Of a stretch of 64,000 nucleotides of DNA, positions 1-10,880 are shown piece after piece. How positions within the stretch are numbered: the stretch's first letter is position 1; each line of letters opens with the position of its first letter. This DNA is from Campanula takesimana (lineage: Eukaryota; Streptophyta; Magnoliopsida; Asterales; Campanulaceae), in contig JAOWBW010000112.1 of the NCBI GenBank assembly GCA_026119855.1, positions 620,001-684,000 of the forward strand, given 5' to 3'. The position numbers and the translations under genes were made by a program. Under the pieces are notes generated by a model. That model did not search any database. It was given only the letters and a program-made list of their open reading frames with translations, and had not been told where the DNA came from.

Positions 1-531
1 GTGTTTTCGACGTACTAATCGTTGTGACAGTTACCTCCCAACTATCTCGCAATGATTTTAGTAGAAAACATGCTAACACTTCATCGGAGAAAGTAATATC
101 AACACTTTTCAATTGGTCCACCATACCTTTTAAACTGCCGATATGACTTGCTGCTGTCTGCCCCTCTGACATCTTCGTATTCGCAAACCTCTTTATCAAA
201 TGCACCTTATTGATATTAGACGGCTTCTCATACATGTATGACAGCATCTGTAGCAACCCCACCGTTGTCTTGGCCTCCATTGCGTTCCGTGCAACGTCGT
301 CGGTTAGAGCGCTCTTCACCGCTCCTAACGCTTCCGATCTAACGTCTCCCAATCCCCTTTTGACATGTCTTCGGGTTTCTCACCTAAGGGTTTATGAAGA
401 TCCTTACAATAAAGGTAATCTTCAACCCTTGTCCTCCAAAACGTGAAATTCACACCGTTGAATTTCTCGATTGAGTTCTTCATCTTGATTGCTTCACAAA
501 GTCCCCAAGAACGTGATTCAAAATTAATCAA
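1..531 (-). pseudogene. Copia gag, N-terminal part (broken)
   Basis: The reading begins at 531 on the minus strand and stays open to 325. Gag-like sequence then continues in another frame to the window edge, with recognisable FSDEVLACFLLKSL-type residues. At least one frameshift therefore separates the two halves. Gag would package the element RNA into virus-like particles. The zinc knuckle and pol lie outside the window. The family call rests on the KFNGVNFTFWRTRVEDYLY motif just after the start. Confidence 0.75.
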
Positions 532-575
532 TTAATGAAACTTTGAATCCTCCTAACCAAAGCTCTGATACCAGT

Positions 576-1087
576 TGTTGGGAATTTAGTGGTACCCCGT
601 TGCAATCTAGATAAAGAACAACAAACCCACAAGCACAATAATGGAAGAATCACACACGCAAGAACACAAGAATTGTTTACCCGGTTCGTTCAACACATGA
701 ACTACGTCCGGGGGCAATTGCCAAGCTAATATATTATTAATCACACCTTAATAATTTGCTACAATGTGTCCTAGGTCGTGACTATGCTTATATAGCAGTA
801 CAAGGAAGATCTAAATCAAATTAAGAAGAGATCGTGTCAAAATAGGAAACAAATCAGCCCAGCCGTATACCAAGCGCCCGCTTGGGTCTAGCCAGGCGCC
901 CGCTTGAATTTATTTTCCCAGGCGGACCAACTCACTGTCCACTTGAGCGCCCGCCTGGTCCAGGGCAAGCGCCCGCCTGCTCCTTCGCCAGGAACTCCTC
1001 CTCCGGTTTGAACCCTTTTTGATCTCCACCAACTCCTCCGACTTAGACTCCTTTTCTTCCTCATAGTTTAGGACTCCAATCCTAACA
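576..1087 (-). repeat. Copia 5' LTR
   Basis: This 512-bp LTR has inverted ends TGTTGGGA and TCCTAACA. It carries four to five copies of a GC-rich motif of type GCGCCCGCTTGG or GCGCCCGCCTGG between about 865 and 985, inside otherwise AT-rich sequence. The same type of motif recurs in the LTRs at 2267 and 7221. Confidence 0.85.
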
Positions 1088-1478
1088 CTTTACTTATTTA
1101 TACATTTTTTGTAATGATGAAATTATATTTAAACTATTTCTTTATTTAAAAGTGACATTTTATGACGGACTAAAAACAAAAAAAATGTTATGTTTATTGT
1201 GAGACAACGGAAGTAGAATTTTTATTTCAAGATCTAGAAAGTAGAAATACTTATTTCTTCAAAAAAAAAAAAAAAAAAAAAAAAGACTTGTATACTATCA
1301 TGTCAACACAAGTTTGCTAAACTTTAAATGAAAATGAAACATAGCTATTCAAATACTAGTATTTTACTTCTATACCCCAAATAACATAGAGGAACATTTG
1401 TTATAAATTCTATATATACCCATTAACACCATGAATTTGTAAAAGCCATTCACATCCCCCATTCCCCTCACTCCAAAC
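1088..1478 (+). promoter_or_regulatory. Upstream region of dirigent gene 1
   Basis: A TATA-like sequence, CTATATATACC at about 1410-1420, lies some 60-70 bp upstream of the ATG. That is about the same spacing as in the second dirigent gene. The rest of the stretch is AT-rich, with an A24 run at 1261-1284 and a sequence resembling half of a Stowaway MITE around 1120-1215. I see no other feature. Confidence 0.5.
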
Positions 1479-2033
1479 ATGGCCAAAACCATCCTCTTCA
1501 CCCTTCTCCTTTTCTCCTTCATCCTCGCCGGAAAATCCCAACAATTTTCAAGAAACTTATCAAAAAAATCCCTAGGCCTCAAGAAACAAAAACTAACCCA
1601 CCTTCACTTCTACTTCCACGACATTCTAAGTGGCCGCAACTCTACCGCCGTCCGAATAGTCGAAGGACAAAAAAACACCTCCATAACCCATTTTGGCATG
1701 ATGACCATGATGGACGACCCATTAACGGTGGGACCCGACCCGACGTCGAAGCTAGTAGGGAGAGCACAAGGGATCTATGCATCAGCGGATTTAAATGAAA
1801 TAAGGTTATTAATGGTTTTGAATTATGCATTTGTTGAGGGGGAATATAATGGGAGTACTTTGAGTATATTGGGACGGAATTCGGTGATGTCGCCGGTGAG
1901 GGAAATGCCAGTGGTCGGAGGGAGTGGGGTTTTCCGGTTTGCTCGTGGGTATGCTCATGCAAAGACTCATAAGTTTGATGTTACTACTGGGGATGCTGTT
2001 GTTGAGTATAATGTTTATGTTTTCCATTATTGA
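1479..2033 (+). CDS. Dirigent protein (copy 1)
   Basis: This intronless gene encodes 184 residues, the usual dirigent size. It starts with a hydrophobic signal peptide (about residues 1-20, MAKTILFTLLLFSFILAG) for secretion to the apoplast. The dirigent domain fills the rest, with the family landmarks HFYFHD, MMDDPLTVGP, VGRAQGIY, NGSTLSILGRN, REMPVVGGSG and FRFARGYA. Dirigent proteins have no oxidase activity of their own. They hold phenoxy radicals made by laccases or peroxidases and set the stereochemistry of coupling in lignan or lignin-type synthesis. The substrate of this copy cannot be told from sequence. The reading frame is intact. A close paralogue lies about 40 kb downstream on the same strand. 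A palindromic MITE starts about 70 bp after the stop codon. Confidence 0.95.
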   Translation: MAKTILFTLLLFSFILAGKSQQFSRNLSKKSLGLKKQKLTHLHFYFHDILSGRNSTAVRIVEGQKNTSITHFGMMTMMDDPLTVGPDPTSKLVGRAQGIYASADLNEIRLLMVLNYAFVEGEYNGSTLSILGRNSVMSPVREMPVVGGSGVFRFARGYAHAKTHKFDVTTGDAVVEYNVYVFHY

Positions 2034-2102
2034 TGAGTTTACTACTAGTACTATTTGTTTTGTAAGTTTTCGTTATTTTTGTGTTTAATTTGAGTGTGTT
2101 TT

Positions 2103-2243
2103 GGAGGAAACTAGTTCCTTCATAAGTTATAAAAAGTCTGGAACCCTTGAACCCCATACCTAAAACCTTAAAGCTTAAACCCTAAAACTTAAATCATATA
2201 AAAACATGACTTTTTATAACTTATAGGGAAACTAGTTTCCCCC
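2103..2243. repeat. Palindromic MITE in the 3' flank of dirigent 1
   Basis: A left arm of about 36 bp (GGAAACTAGTT...ATAAAAAGTC) is repeated in inverted form at the right end (GACTTTTTATAAC...CTAGTTTCC). About 65 bp rich in AAACCCTAAA-like repeats lies between the arms. If transcribed as 3' UTR it would fold into a long stem. I could not fix a target-site duplication. Confidence 0.7.
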
Positions 2244-2266
2244 AAAAATTTCTCGTTTAATTTTAC

Positions 2267-2748
2267 TGTTGTGGATATGACCCTCCAACACCCAACACCC
2301 AACACCCAAGCAAATCGCAAGAAAAACCTGGCACCACAAACAAGCACAAGAAATAAGAAACCCAAAAGCACAAGACAAAAGAACACAAGAAATTGTTTAC
2401 CCAGTTCGTCAATATGTTTGACTACGTCTGGGGGCACTACCAAGCCAGGATCTTGCACTATAATATGTAAATATGGAGTTACAATGAGTTATGGGGCGGA
2501 ACATTGTTTATATAGCAAACCTAGAAAGAGTCCTAAACCTAAACATAAGAGGAATCCCGAAAATATGCACATCCCCGACATTCCAGGCGCCCGCCTGTAG
2601 GGGACCAGGCGCCCGCTTACTCGTCTCTTTCCAGAACCTGTCCTTCTAATCAAACCGAGCGTGCGCCTGCAGTTCTTCGAGCGCCCGCCTGGTGCCCTGT
2701 GCCAGATTTTCTCTCATCTCCGTTTCCATTAGGATCTCTACTCCAACA
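2267..2748 (-). repeat. 3' LTR of the 2267-7695 Copia
   Basis: This 482-bp LTR runs TGTTGTGGATATG...CTCCAACA. GC-rich motifs of the GCGCCCGC type occur at 2584-2695. It begins with three to four AACACCC units where the sister LTR has fewer. That is a short tandem-repeat length difference between the two LTRs. Confidence 0.9.
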
Positions 2749-2857
2749 ATCTCCCACCTAGAGATCAACCGCGTATACAAACCCCGTATCCGTCTTCAAC
2801 TCATCATTGGTGTCGTCCTAGTGCTCACCTCGATCATGGTAGTACCATACTCCTCCC

Positions 2858-4093
2858 CTATTCTCCAAGCCCCGTTGAAGCTAAACCCAGCTTCAACTTC
2901 ACCTTGCTTGAGAAACCTGGAGCCTTTGCATCCGTTCTACACTCACTGTTAGATCTGCGTAGCGGAATATCCGGTCCTAGAGTATGTGGTTCATCTTCAG
3001 TGACCCCTTGTCCTTGGTCATCATGAACCGTCCCGCTCCCAACCGAGTTTGGAATATCCATGCAAATCACATTTGCATACCCGCATTCCTTGAACTCCCG
3101 AAGCTCATACTCTCCACCATTATTAGACATCAAGCTTTTAACCTTGAGTCCCCTCCGATTCTTCACCAAGGCCTTCCACTTCTTATACATTCTGAAAGAT
3201 TCATCTTTCCCTTCTAAGAAGTAGTCCCGGACCTTCCTTGTCGAATCATCAATGAAGGTCATGTAATTTGACACACCAACCCGAGAAGTTACCGGAGCCG
3301 ATCCACACAAATCCCTGTGATCCCCCTTCTCACTCATGTGACCCAATCGACAGTGCCACAATTCCGTATCACCCTTGGCCGTCGCCACCGCGATACTACC
3401 CTTGGTGTTTCCCGCCAAATACAGTCTTCCTTCCCTATTACCCCGAGTGACCTCACGATCCTCCTTGGCAATAACCCAGTTCCTCCAGCTAAAAGTTACC
3501 GTGTAACCTTCTTCACCCAGCTGCCCAACTGATATCAGGTTTTTTTTTCAAACCCGGAATGTGACTGACCCCGTGCAGATGTAAGACGTTCCCGTCCGAT
3601 GCTCCTATCCTGACATCCCCCTTCCCCTTGATTTCCAAAGGCTCGCCATCCGCCAGATAGACCTTACCGAAATCACCGGAAGTGTAATTTTCCATCGCTC
3701 CTGCATGCCCGCATGAGTGGAATGATACCCCTGAATCCAGCACCCATGATTCTAGCGCACTACTATCGCTCAGAATCAGTACATCGTCACCTTCGATGAT
3801 CACATTCGACGATTTATCCCCTCACCTGGGACAATCCCTCTTGTAGTGTCCTAACTCCTTACAATGATAGCACTCTACCGATCCTCTGGCAACCCTTGGT
3901 CTTTCTTTGTTCTCCTCATACTGATCCCCACCCCGATTACACTTTCCCTTGACCCTGTTCTCCCTTTATTGCTAGAACCCGGTCTTCCCCTACTAGTCGT
4001 AGCCAAGACCGATTCCGAAGTAGACGGTGTCCCCAACTTCTTTATGCGATTTTCTTCGCCCAAGAGGAAGTCCTTAACATCATCATACTTCAA
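2858..4093 (-). pseudogene. Copia gag C-terminus, protease and integrase fragment
   Basis: In minus-strand order the first part is the C-terminal gag with a zinc-knuckle region near 3830-3880. Next comes a retropepsin-like segment with DSGVSFHSC (3513-3803). The segment after that has the pre-integrase landmark LWHCRLGHMSEKG and an integrase piece with FIDDSTRK and NNGGEY (2858-3418). The sequence then jumps from mid-integrase directly to the region just before the polypurine tract, so the integrase C-terminus, reverse transcriptase and RNase H are deleted. Frameshifts separate the blocks. This is a dead relic. Confidence 0.82.
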
Positions 4094-4110
4094 TTTGTTC
4101 TTACCCGCTG

Positions 4111-6674
4111 TGTAACGACCCCAAAATCCGTTTTATTTATTTTATAATTATTTTATATTTTTGAGAATTTTAATTTAAAATTATGTGTGCATTTTATGTG
4201 TTGCATAATATTTCATAATTTGCACATCTTGATTGATTATTTGTGTTAGTTAAAGTGTTAGAAGTAATATTTGTTTTGGGGAGTTAGTAGTGTTAGTGGG
4301 AAATTATGGGGGCTTTATTGAAAATGTGAGTTGAGGGGCTTAATTGCTTAAAATGAAACTTGAGTGATTTAAGTAAGAATGAAGTAAAATCTTTATATTT
4401 ATCTCATCTTCCTCCCTCCCATGCGTGTCACTCACCACCACTTTCTAAAAACCATTTTTCCCAGAGAATTCCATGGTTGAAGAAGAGAAGCTAGGTAAGG
4501 TTTCTTCATTTTAATTTTCCTTATTTTAATTTACTACTCCATTTTCAAATCTAATTATATATAAATGTTCAGGGTGTTGAATAGATTCTTTCTACCGATC
4601 AATATTATTTTTCTTGACACTTTTTCCGGAAAAATAGGTAAGTTACTAATCCCCCTTTAAATGTTAAAATGGTCATAAACATGTTTTATATGCTTAATAT
4701 GTTGAAAAAGGATGTTTTAGTATACTTTTTATATACTTGTAATTTTGGGACAGAGGGAGTAGTAACACTTGTTATAGACTTGTTATTTGTGGGAAATGGG
4801 TATAGTAGTTTTGGTTTTGGGGGAGTATGAGAGGATGCAACATTATATATGCTTTATATGTTATACTCCTACTCGTGGGACGGTAAAATAATATCTTTAG
4901 TTAAATGTTAAATAAATGTATTATAAAATTATACTATTACTTATGGGACGGGGAAAGAAGTGAAAGTATCCAAAAGTGGGTATATTAGTATATTAAAAAT
5001 TATAATGATACTTGTGAAACGGAGGAAGTAGTAATAATTTGTTGCATGTGGGAAATGTTAATACAAATGGGTGTTGTAGTATTGTGAAAGTATAGTAATG
5101 TTGTTGTACCTAATAAAATGGATATAAACATGTTATATATGCCTAGTAGGTTGTGAAATAATGTTGTGGGTATGTTTTATTTATACTTGTAAATTTGTGA
5201 CAGAAGGAGTAGTATGGAAATGGTTCTTGTTGGGTGTTAGAATTGTTTAAAGACTGAATTTGTAGTCTTTGTATTAGTTGCAAATGTTAAGTGTTACAAG
5301 TACAAGTAATTTTGGGTTGTGAAACGAAAGGAGTGAACTTTGGTTAAGTTTTGGTCTGCCAGGTGATGTGGGCGGCCGCCCAAAAAGGGCGTGCGGCCGC
5401 ACATCTATCTGAAAGGTTTTACTCTTGGGACAGAGTATTTTGGGCGGCCGCACAGCCCTGTTTGGGTGACCGCCCAGTCATCTGAAAAGTTTAGAGGTTT
5501 CAAACCAAGGGATTTAAAGGTCAATCTTGGTCTAGTTTTTGGTTAGTGTCCTAAAGTACTTAGATGATTGTTGTGGATCACTAAAGTGGTAGAATTGGTT
5601 CCTTTGTGAACACAAGTGTTGTGAAATGCGAGTAATTGATTAAGTGAGCATTGTTGAACACTTTGTGATGTGTTGAATGGTTCATCTTCTTGATGTGTTT
5701 GGCATGGTTCCCTACATTGGAATCATTGTCCCTGATTGTTGTTTAAGCAAGTATTTCTATATGGTGCTTGCGTGTAAAGTCCAGCTGGTACTTTTGTGTG
5801 TGTTTGGGCAGTGATAGGGATTATAATGGTCTCACGAGCCAAGTACATTATAAGGCTCCGATAATTGGTTTCCCATTTTTAACCCCCTTCCTTAGGCCAA
5901 AGGTTGGGCACTTTGGGTTATGACTTTGTGTCATTTTCCCCGTTGTTGTTGTTGTTGTTGTTTGGTTCCGGAACCCGTCTCAGCTCTTCGATGCTACTCA
6001 GTTGATGCCTCTCAGATGGCTATTGTTTGGTTTGAGAACCTTGGCTCAGTATCCACGTATGAGTGTTTATTTCCGCTTTATGTGTTGTATGATGAGTTGG
6101 TCGTTATTTCCAACCGGTATGGGACGGTTGGCGATAGAGAGCCTCTCATATTATGTGCTATATGCTATATGATCATTTGTGGTATTGTTCCTTTATGTTT
6201 CTCATATTAGCATGTAATGTAGTTGCATTTTAGTAACTTACTGAGATTTATTCTCACCCCTTATTTGTTTACCGTTTAGATAAGAAGGAGTCCAGGGAAT
6301 AGGTCACAGCACAGGGAGGACGTCGGTAAAGAGATCTTTGGTAAGACTTTTGGGAAGTGGTGTGTATAAAGGATACATTATGTAAATGTAATACCTTTAG
6401 GGTAGTGTACCCGTGACTCAGTTATTTGTATCATCTCTTTTAGTAGGTGTTCGTGTTTGTAAATTTTATAGGTAAAGTTTGTTATAGCCAAGTGGCTAAG
6501 TACTCATTTGAGAAAGTTTGTTTTGTGACTTAAAGTCATGTTTTGGTAACGTGTTGGTTGTGTGAACCTTTTTATGAAAGTATATTTCGAAACATTTTCT
6601 TAAAAATGTTTGCGACGTCTTCCTCGCGTGTCCCGGGCGTGGGTCCAAGTAGGACCACGGGTCGGGGCGCGACA
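4111..6674 (+). mobile_element. Large solo LTR, Gypsy-like
   Basis: A 2564-bp sequence begins TGTAACGACCCC and ends GGGGCGCGACA. It is flanked by the perfect 5-bp repeat CGCTG (4106-4110 and 6675-6679) and sits inside the gag of a Copia element. It has no coding potential, which is expected for a solo LTR left by LTR-LTR recombination. The TGTAACGACCC start and GGGGCG-ACA end are typical of large plant Ty3/gypsy LTRs. The plus orientation is inferred from these ends. It contains GCGGCCGC palindromes at about 5370-5485. Confidence 0.88.
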
Positions 6675-6689
6675 CGCTGAAGCATTTAA

Positions 6690-7170
6690 CGCTGTCACCG
6701 TTCCGCTCCAACTTCTTGGTAAGGACGCTAGCAATAAACACGCATGAACCTCGTCACCGAAAGTAATCTCCAACGCAGTCAATGAGTCTATAATATCCAT
6801 AAACTCATCGATGCGTTTAGATATGGATCCTCCCTCTTGCATCTTGAGACTACCCATCTTGCGTATCAAATCAACTTTATTTGCAGCAGATGGAGTTTCA
6901 AATCTCTCAGTAAGATAATCCAATAGCTCCTTGGTGGTTTTCGCCTTCCTGGTAGTCTTCGCGATCCACTTCGACAAAGTAGATCGAACCACCCCTAAGG
7001 CTTTCCGATCCATGAGATCCCAGTCTTCCTGCTTTTCTTTTTCCGGTTTGACTCCTGTTAGAGGCTTATAGAGATCCTTATTATACAAGAGATCCTCTAT
7101 TTGTATCCTCCAATATCCATAGTCAGACCCATCAAATTTCTCAATCGCTTGTTTATCCTTTCCCATTCTT
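6690..7170 (-). pseudogene. Copia gag, N-terminal and middle part
   Basis: The gag of the 2267-7695 element starts near 7165 (MGKDKQAIEKFDGSDYGYW). It shows landmarks of the Copia gag domain, including WRIQIEDLLY, FETPSAANKVDLIRKM and SKRIDEFMDIIDSLTALE. It is cut at about 6675 by the solo LTR and resumes at 4110. The apparent open frame extending upstream to 7325 is LTR sequence and not protein. Confidence 0.85.
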
Positions 7171-7206
7171 GATTGCTTGATAAACCCATTTGATCGTCCA
7201 ACCAAA

Positions 7207-7218
7207 GCTCTGATACCA
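7207..7218 (-). other. Primer binding site (initiator tRNA-Met)
   Basis: The complement of TGGTATCAGAGC lies directly inside the 5' LTR. In this family it primes minus-strand DNA synthesis from initiator tRNA-Met. Confidence 0.85.
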
Positions 7219-7220
7219 GT

Positions 7221-7695
7221 TGTGGTGGATATGGCCCTCCAACACCCAACACCCAAGCAAATCGCAAGAAAAACCAGGCACCACAAACAAGCACAAGAAA
7301 TAAGAAACCCAAAAGCACAAGACAAAAGAACACAAGAAATTGTTTACCCAGTTTGTCAATATGTTTGACTACGTCTGGGGGCACTACCAAGCCAGGATCT
7401 TGCACTATAATATGTAAATATGGAGTTACAATGAGTTATGGGGCGGAACATTGTTTATATAGCAAACCTAGAAAGATTCCTAAACCTAAACATAAGAGGA
7501 ATCCCGAAAATCTGCACTTCCCCGACATGCCAGGTGCCCGCCTGTAGGGGACCAGGCGCCCGCTTACTCGTCTCTTTCCAGAACCTGTCCTTCTAATCAA
7601 ACCGAGCGTGCGCCTGCAGTTCTTTGAGCGCCTGCCTGGTGCCCTGTGCCAGATTTTCTCTCATCTTCGTTTCCATTAGGATCTCTACTCCAACA
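7221..7695 (-). repeat. 5' LTR of the 2267-7695 Copia
   Basis: This 475-bp LTR begins TGTGGTGGATATGG. It matches the 3' LTR throughout with about a dozen differences. GC-rich motifs lie at about 7540-7645, some changed by C-to-T. Confidence 0.9.
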
Positions 7696-7773
7696 TTTAC
7701 CATTATGTTATATGGAATTCCATTGACCATTACCAAATTTACAATCTTTTAAAGAAATAAAAAAAAAATTATA

Positions 7774-8031
7774 CTACCTCTTTCCCTAAATGAATGTCTA
7801 TTTTAAGAAATGTTTGTTTTAAAATGAATGACTTTTTTGGAAATAACTTTGTTTCTAATCGTTTTTTGACCAAAAAAAATTCACTGGTCTCTTTATATTT
7901 GTAAAACTAAATGTTTAGAAAGAGGATTGCATGATTATATATGAATCTTTGCCACTAAATTATATAAAACGTAGAAATTTTCAGATGTTTCTTGAAATGA
8001 AATTTATACATTCATTTAAAGACAGCGAGAG
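7774..8031. repeat. Stowaway-like MITE
   Basis: The ends CTACCTCTTTCCCTAAATG and CATTTAAAGACAGCGAGAG are inverted and flanked by TA. No coding capacity. The call rests on the CTCCCTCCGTCCC-type ends. Confidence 0.7.
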
Positions 8032-8479
8032 TACTACTAAAATTTATATTGAGGAGAGAGAACTCAAACCGAATGCAACCGATTATTAGTTGAAGCATCG
8101 ATAATTGGTAGGTAGAAATTATTAGTGGGGTATGGGATAGTAAGTGGGGTAATTGGTGTGAGTATGATAAGTGAGTTTATTTAATTAAAAATATTAAAAA
8201 CTTACTTATAATTTTTGCAATTTTAATTAGAACACTTAAAAATTATAATTTTTCAAATTAAAATAAAACGGAAAACTTTCTTAAAAGGGAAAAAGTACAA
8301 CAATTATTTTTGAGCTAATTCACCATGATTAATTGGGCCACAAAAGTTATACTCCATTCATTTCAAATGATAGTTTCTTTTATTTATTTTTAAATATTTT
8401 AAAGTCACATTAAAAAATAATTTTTTTAGTAATGTTGATTTTTTTTATAAGAATAATAAGACTAACTTAAAGGAGTGAG
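8032..8479. other. AT-rich intergenic stretch
   Basis: No gene is recognised. A diverged Stowaway-like pair (TACTCCATTCATTTC...AAAGGAGTGAG) may lie at 8349-8477. Confidence 0.4.
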
Positions 8480-8995
8480 TCTTACAAAAAACGTGTTTTT
8501 CCTTAAGATAAGGAAAAACGTGTTTTTCCAAAGCGCTGGGCATTATTATTCAAAACAAGGGGTGACATTTTCGTAAATACTGGCAACCATGAAAATGCCC
8601 AGTGTTAATATTACAAATAGCCAGTGATTTCATACTGACGTTTTATAAACATGAAACTGACACTTTTCTTAAGTGCCAGTGGTAATGTTAAAAATTGCCA
8701 GTGAGTACACTGACACTTTTTTACATTGATACTGGCACTTATTAAAAGTGCCAGTGGTAGTGTTAATAATTGCCAGCCGTTACACTGGCACTTTTTAACA
8801 TTGATATTGGCGCTTATTAAAAACTGCTAGTGTTAGTGTCAATAAGTGTCAGTGTACATGTGCTGGCGCTTTTTTACTCAATCACTGGCACTTCCGTTCG
8901 GCGCACAACAACTTCCCGTTAATTACAAAAATGCCACCGCGCCAAAATTAAAAACACGTTTTACGCCCCCTTAACGTAAAACGCGTTTTTCACAA
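8480..8995. repeat. CTGGCA-repeat DNA element, probably a non-autonomous transposon
   Basis: Both ends carry related inverted blocks (ACAAAAAACGTGTTTTTCC on the left, the complement of AACGTAAAACGCGTTTTT on the right). Between them a degenerate unit of the form ACTGGCACTTTTTAACATTG and its complement TGCCAGTG is repeated at least ten times. Terminal ACGTG-rich blocks plus subterminal repeats recall CACTA (En/Spm) elements, but no clean CACTA end or 3-bp duplication is visible. Confidence 0.45.
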
Positions 8996-9104
8996 CTTAA
9001 AAGGGACAAAAATAAAATAAAATAAAATGAAACTGTATTGTTAAAACGGAGAGTACGTTATGCTTTCCTTAATTATCTATGGATACTTACAGTTTAACTT
9101 TTGA

Positions 9105-9253
9105 GGAAGTCTCGTGTGAGATGGTTTCACACGTGAGACGGATCTTGAGGAGAGAGGAAATAGGCTTGCCCCGCCCCGCCCCACCCATAAGGAGCAAATC
9201 ATTTACTCTCTTAATGAGATCTGTCTCACGTGTAAGAGACCGTCTTACACAAA
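9105..9253. repeat. Short TIR element with GTGAGACGGTCTC-type ends
   Basis: The left arm GTGTGAGATGGTTTCACACG followed by TGAGACGGATCTT is inverted at the right (GAGATCTGTCTCACGTG, then AAGAGACCGTCTTACAC). Each arm is itself partly palindromic. A related sequence occurs at 44355-44375. Classification is uncertain. Confidence 0.5.
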
Positions 9254-9527
9254 TTTTTATCTTAATTTTTAAATAATTAAAATTATTATGTTTACATCTG
9301 GAGTGTATATAAATAATACAAAAGAGAAACGAAAGAGAAAGAGAAAGCGAAAGCGAAAATGACATCACTGTGGTAATAGCAACATTTTTAGCTCATGCTT
9401 TAATTAACAAGATTCATTGTTATTAACTAGTGTTACACCCATGCGTTTAACGCACGGTCAAAAGACTTTAATAAATTACAGAGCTAAAATTAGAAAAATG
9501 TACTATAACTATATAGGTTAATGTAAA

Positions 9528-9582
<55 letters not shown>

Positions 9583-10282
9583 AATATGTTTACAAATTTT
9601 GGAAATTTTCCTTATTTGTGGTTTCATCCATAATCTTTCCTTCTACATAAAAAAACTAATATCTTCGACCTGACATGAGTACAAGGCCGGCTATTAGCAT
9701 GAGTTAGGTGAGCACCTACTCAGGGCCTCAGATTTTGAAGGGCCCATTTTTTATTGTATTCCTTATTTGTGGTTTCATCCATAATCTTTCTTTCTACATC
9801 AAAAACTTAATGTATTTAATCTTAGTTACCCTCGACAATGCAACGTACAATTAACCATATATAACTAAAAACAGGTTTTCTTAGAAATAGACCAACATGG
9901 GTGAGTGATTAATTTTGACTTTTGTTGATTGTCATTGGGTAAGATACCACTAACGAAAACTCTCGCCTTTGAAACTTGAACGGTTAACGTAAATCAGATG
10001 AAGTTAACTATATTTAGGACAAAAACCTTTTCTCCAATAACAATTTTAGATGAAATAAAATGAATTTGTATCAAAACTTAATAATTTAAATAGCTTTATT
10101 TGCCAAAAAAGACCTGAAAATAAAGATATTCACTTTGACCATATTTCTCTAGTCAACAGTAAAATTGAGGGATGTAGCTAATAGCTAATACCTGGAGTAA
10201 CATTGAAATCCCATATAAATGAATTTTGCATCACTTTGGCCTTTTGAATTTAATCTCTTGGCTTATTATTGTACTGGTATTC
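9254..10282. other. AT-rich intergenic stretch with a TA tract
   Basis: No gene is recognised. A (TA)n microsatellite lies at 9539-9578. At 9427-9458 there is a hairpin-forming sequence (ACTAGTGTTACACCC...GCGTTTAACGC), whose form recurs at 55158-55188. A short phrase, CCTTATTTGTGGTTTCATCC, occurs twice (9610 and 9761), indicating a local duplication. Confidence 0.4.
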
Positions 10283-10285
10283 TCC

Positions 10286-10326
<41 letters not shown>
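10283..10326. repeat. (CT)n microsatellite
   Basis: A nearly pure CT dinucleotide tract of about 44 bp. Confidence 0.9.
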
Positions 10327-10329
<3 letters not shown>

Positions 10330-10499
10330 GTCTGTTGAATGCTAACAATTATCTGTGCTAAGGTTTTACTTACTCTTATTTTTTTATTTTTTTTTATGAA
10401 GAATACTTACTTTTTAAATAAATAGGACTAAATGTTTACATTAAAATTATTTTAAAAATGTCCACAATTAATTCAGCAATATTTGGCCCATGTATAGAT

Positions 10500-10880
10500 T
10501 ATGACCTAAATCAATCTTGCTACAAATTAATGATAAATTTCGGTCCAACAGAGCCCATTTTTGTCCAAGCCCAATTAAGACAAAAAAATTGAAACCACTA
10601 ACCCTAACCCTTCGAGTACCATCCGTCGCATCCTCTCTCATCTCTTTCTTCTCAAGCGGCGATTATCTCTCACAAGTCATTACTCTCTGTCGCTTTGATC
10701 TATTCTCCCTATTTACTTCTTAATTCCGGTACACTAGACAGCTATTCTCAATTTTATTTTTCCAATTTTGTCATTCAATTCCTACTTGACTATTTCCAAC
10801 GAAGATGTAATCAAATTGATCGGCGCAGCAAAATCAATGACTTCTTCAAATGGCGATTAATTGCAAGCACTTCTTTTCGG
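10500..10880 (+). other. Exon-like fragment resembling a plant 5' leader
   Basis: The stretch looks like a housekeeping-gene promoter and leader. GCCCA motifs (10552-10575) and an ACCCTAACCC telo-box-like motif (about 10600) are followed by CT-rich leader sequence and a good splice donor GGTAAGTTTC at about 10879. No convincing coding sequence follows before the (TA)n junction at 11759, so this may be the truncated 5' end of a gene. I do not recognise which. Confidence 0.35.

Larger units (their letters stand above)
1..1087 (-). mobile_element. Copia LTR retrotransposon, 5' end only
   Basis: The 5' part of a minus-strand Ty1/copia element runs off the left edge of the window. The LTR is at 576-1087. 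Next to it, at 563-574, lies the complement of the usual initiator-tRNA-Met primer site TGGTATCAGAGC. The rest, down to base 1, is gag. The gag resembles that of the 2267-7695 element (KFNGVNFTFWRTRVEDYLY versus KFDGSDYGYWRIQIEDLLY), so the two belong to related Tork/Tnt1-like lineages. The second LTR and pol lie outside the window. Confidence 0.88.
2267..7695 (-). mobile_element. Copia LTR retrotransposon, internally deleted, with nested solo LTR
   Basis: Both LTRs are present and the element is flanked by the perfect 5-bp duplication TTTAC (2262-2266 and 7696-7700), so its limits are certain. It lies on the minus strand. The 5' LTR is at 7221-7695, the primer site next to it at 7207-7218, then gag, protease and part of integrase. 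A polypurine tract (complement at 2750-2762) and the 3' LTR at 2267-2748 complete it. Reverse transcriptase and RNase H are missing, so it could not have moved by itself. A 2564-bp solo LTR interrupts gag. By eye the two LTRs differ at about a dozen positions, suggesting an older insertion than the Copia at 19991. Confidence 0.93.

Noticed and set aside
563..574. Possible tRNA gene suggested by tRNA-Met-like TGGTATCAGAGC words (also near 7207, 19628, 26989, 50273 and 61454)
   Set aside because: Each is an isolated 12-base retroelement primer site next to an LTR end. No cloverleaf surrounds any of them.
2271..2600. Open frames over the Copia LTRs at 2271-2600, 7097-7405, 7177-7368 and 20179-20373
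   Set aside because: They lie wholly in LTR or leader sequence and appear in pairs only because the LTRs are duplicated.
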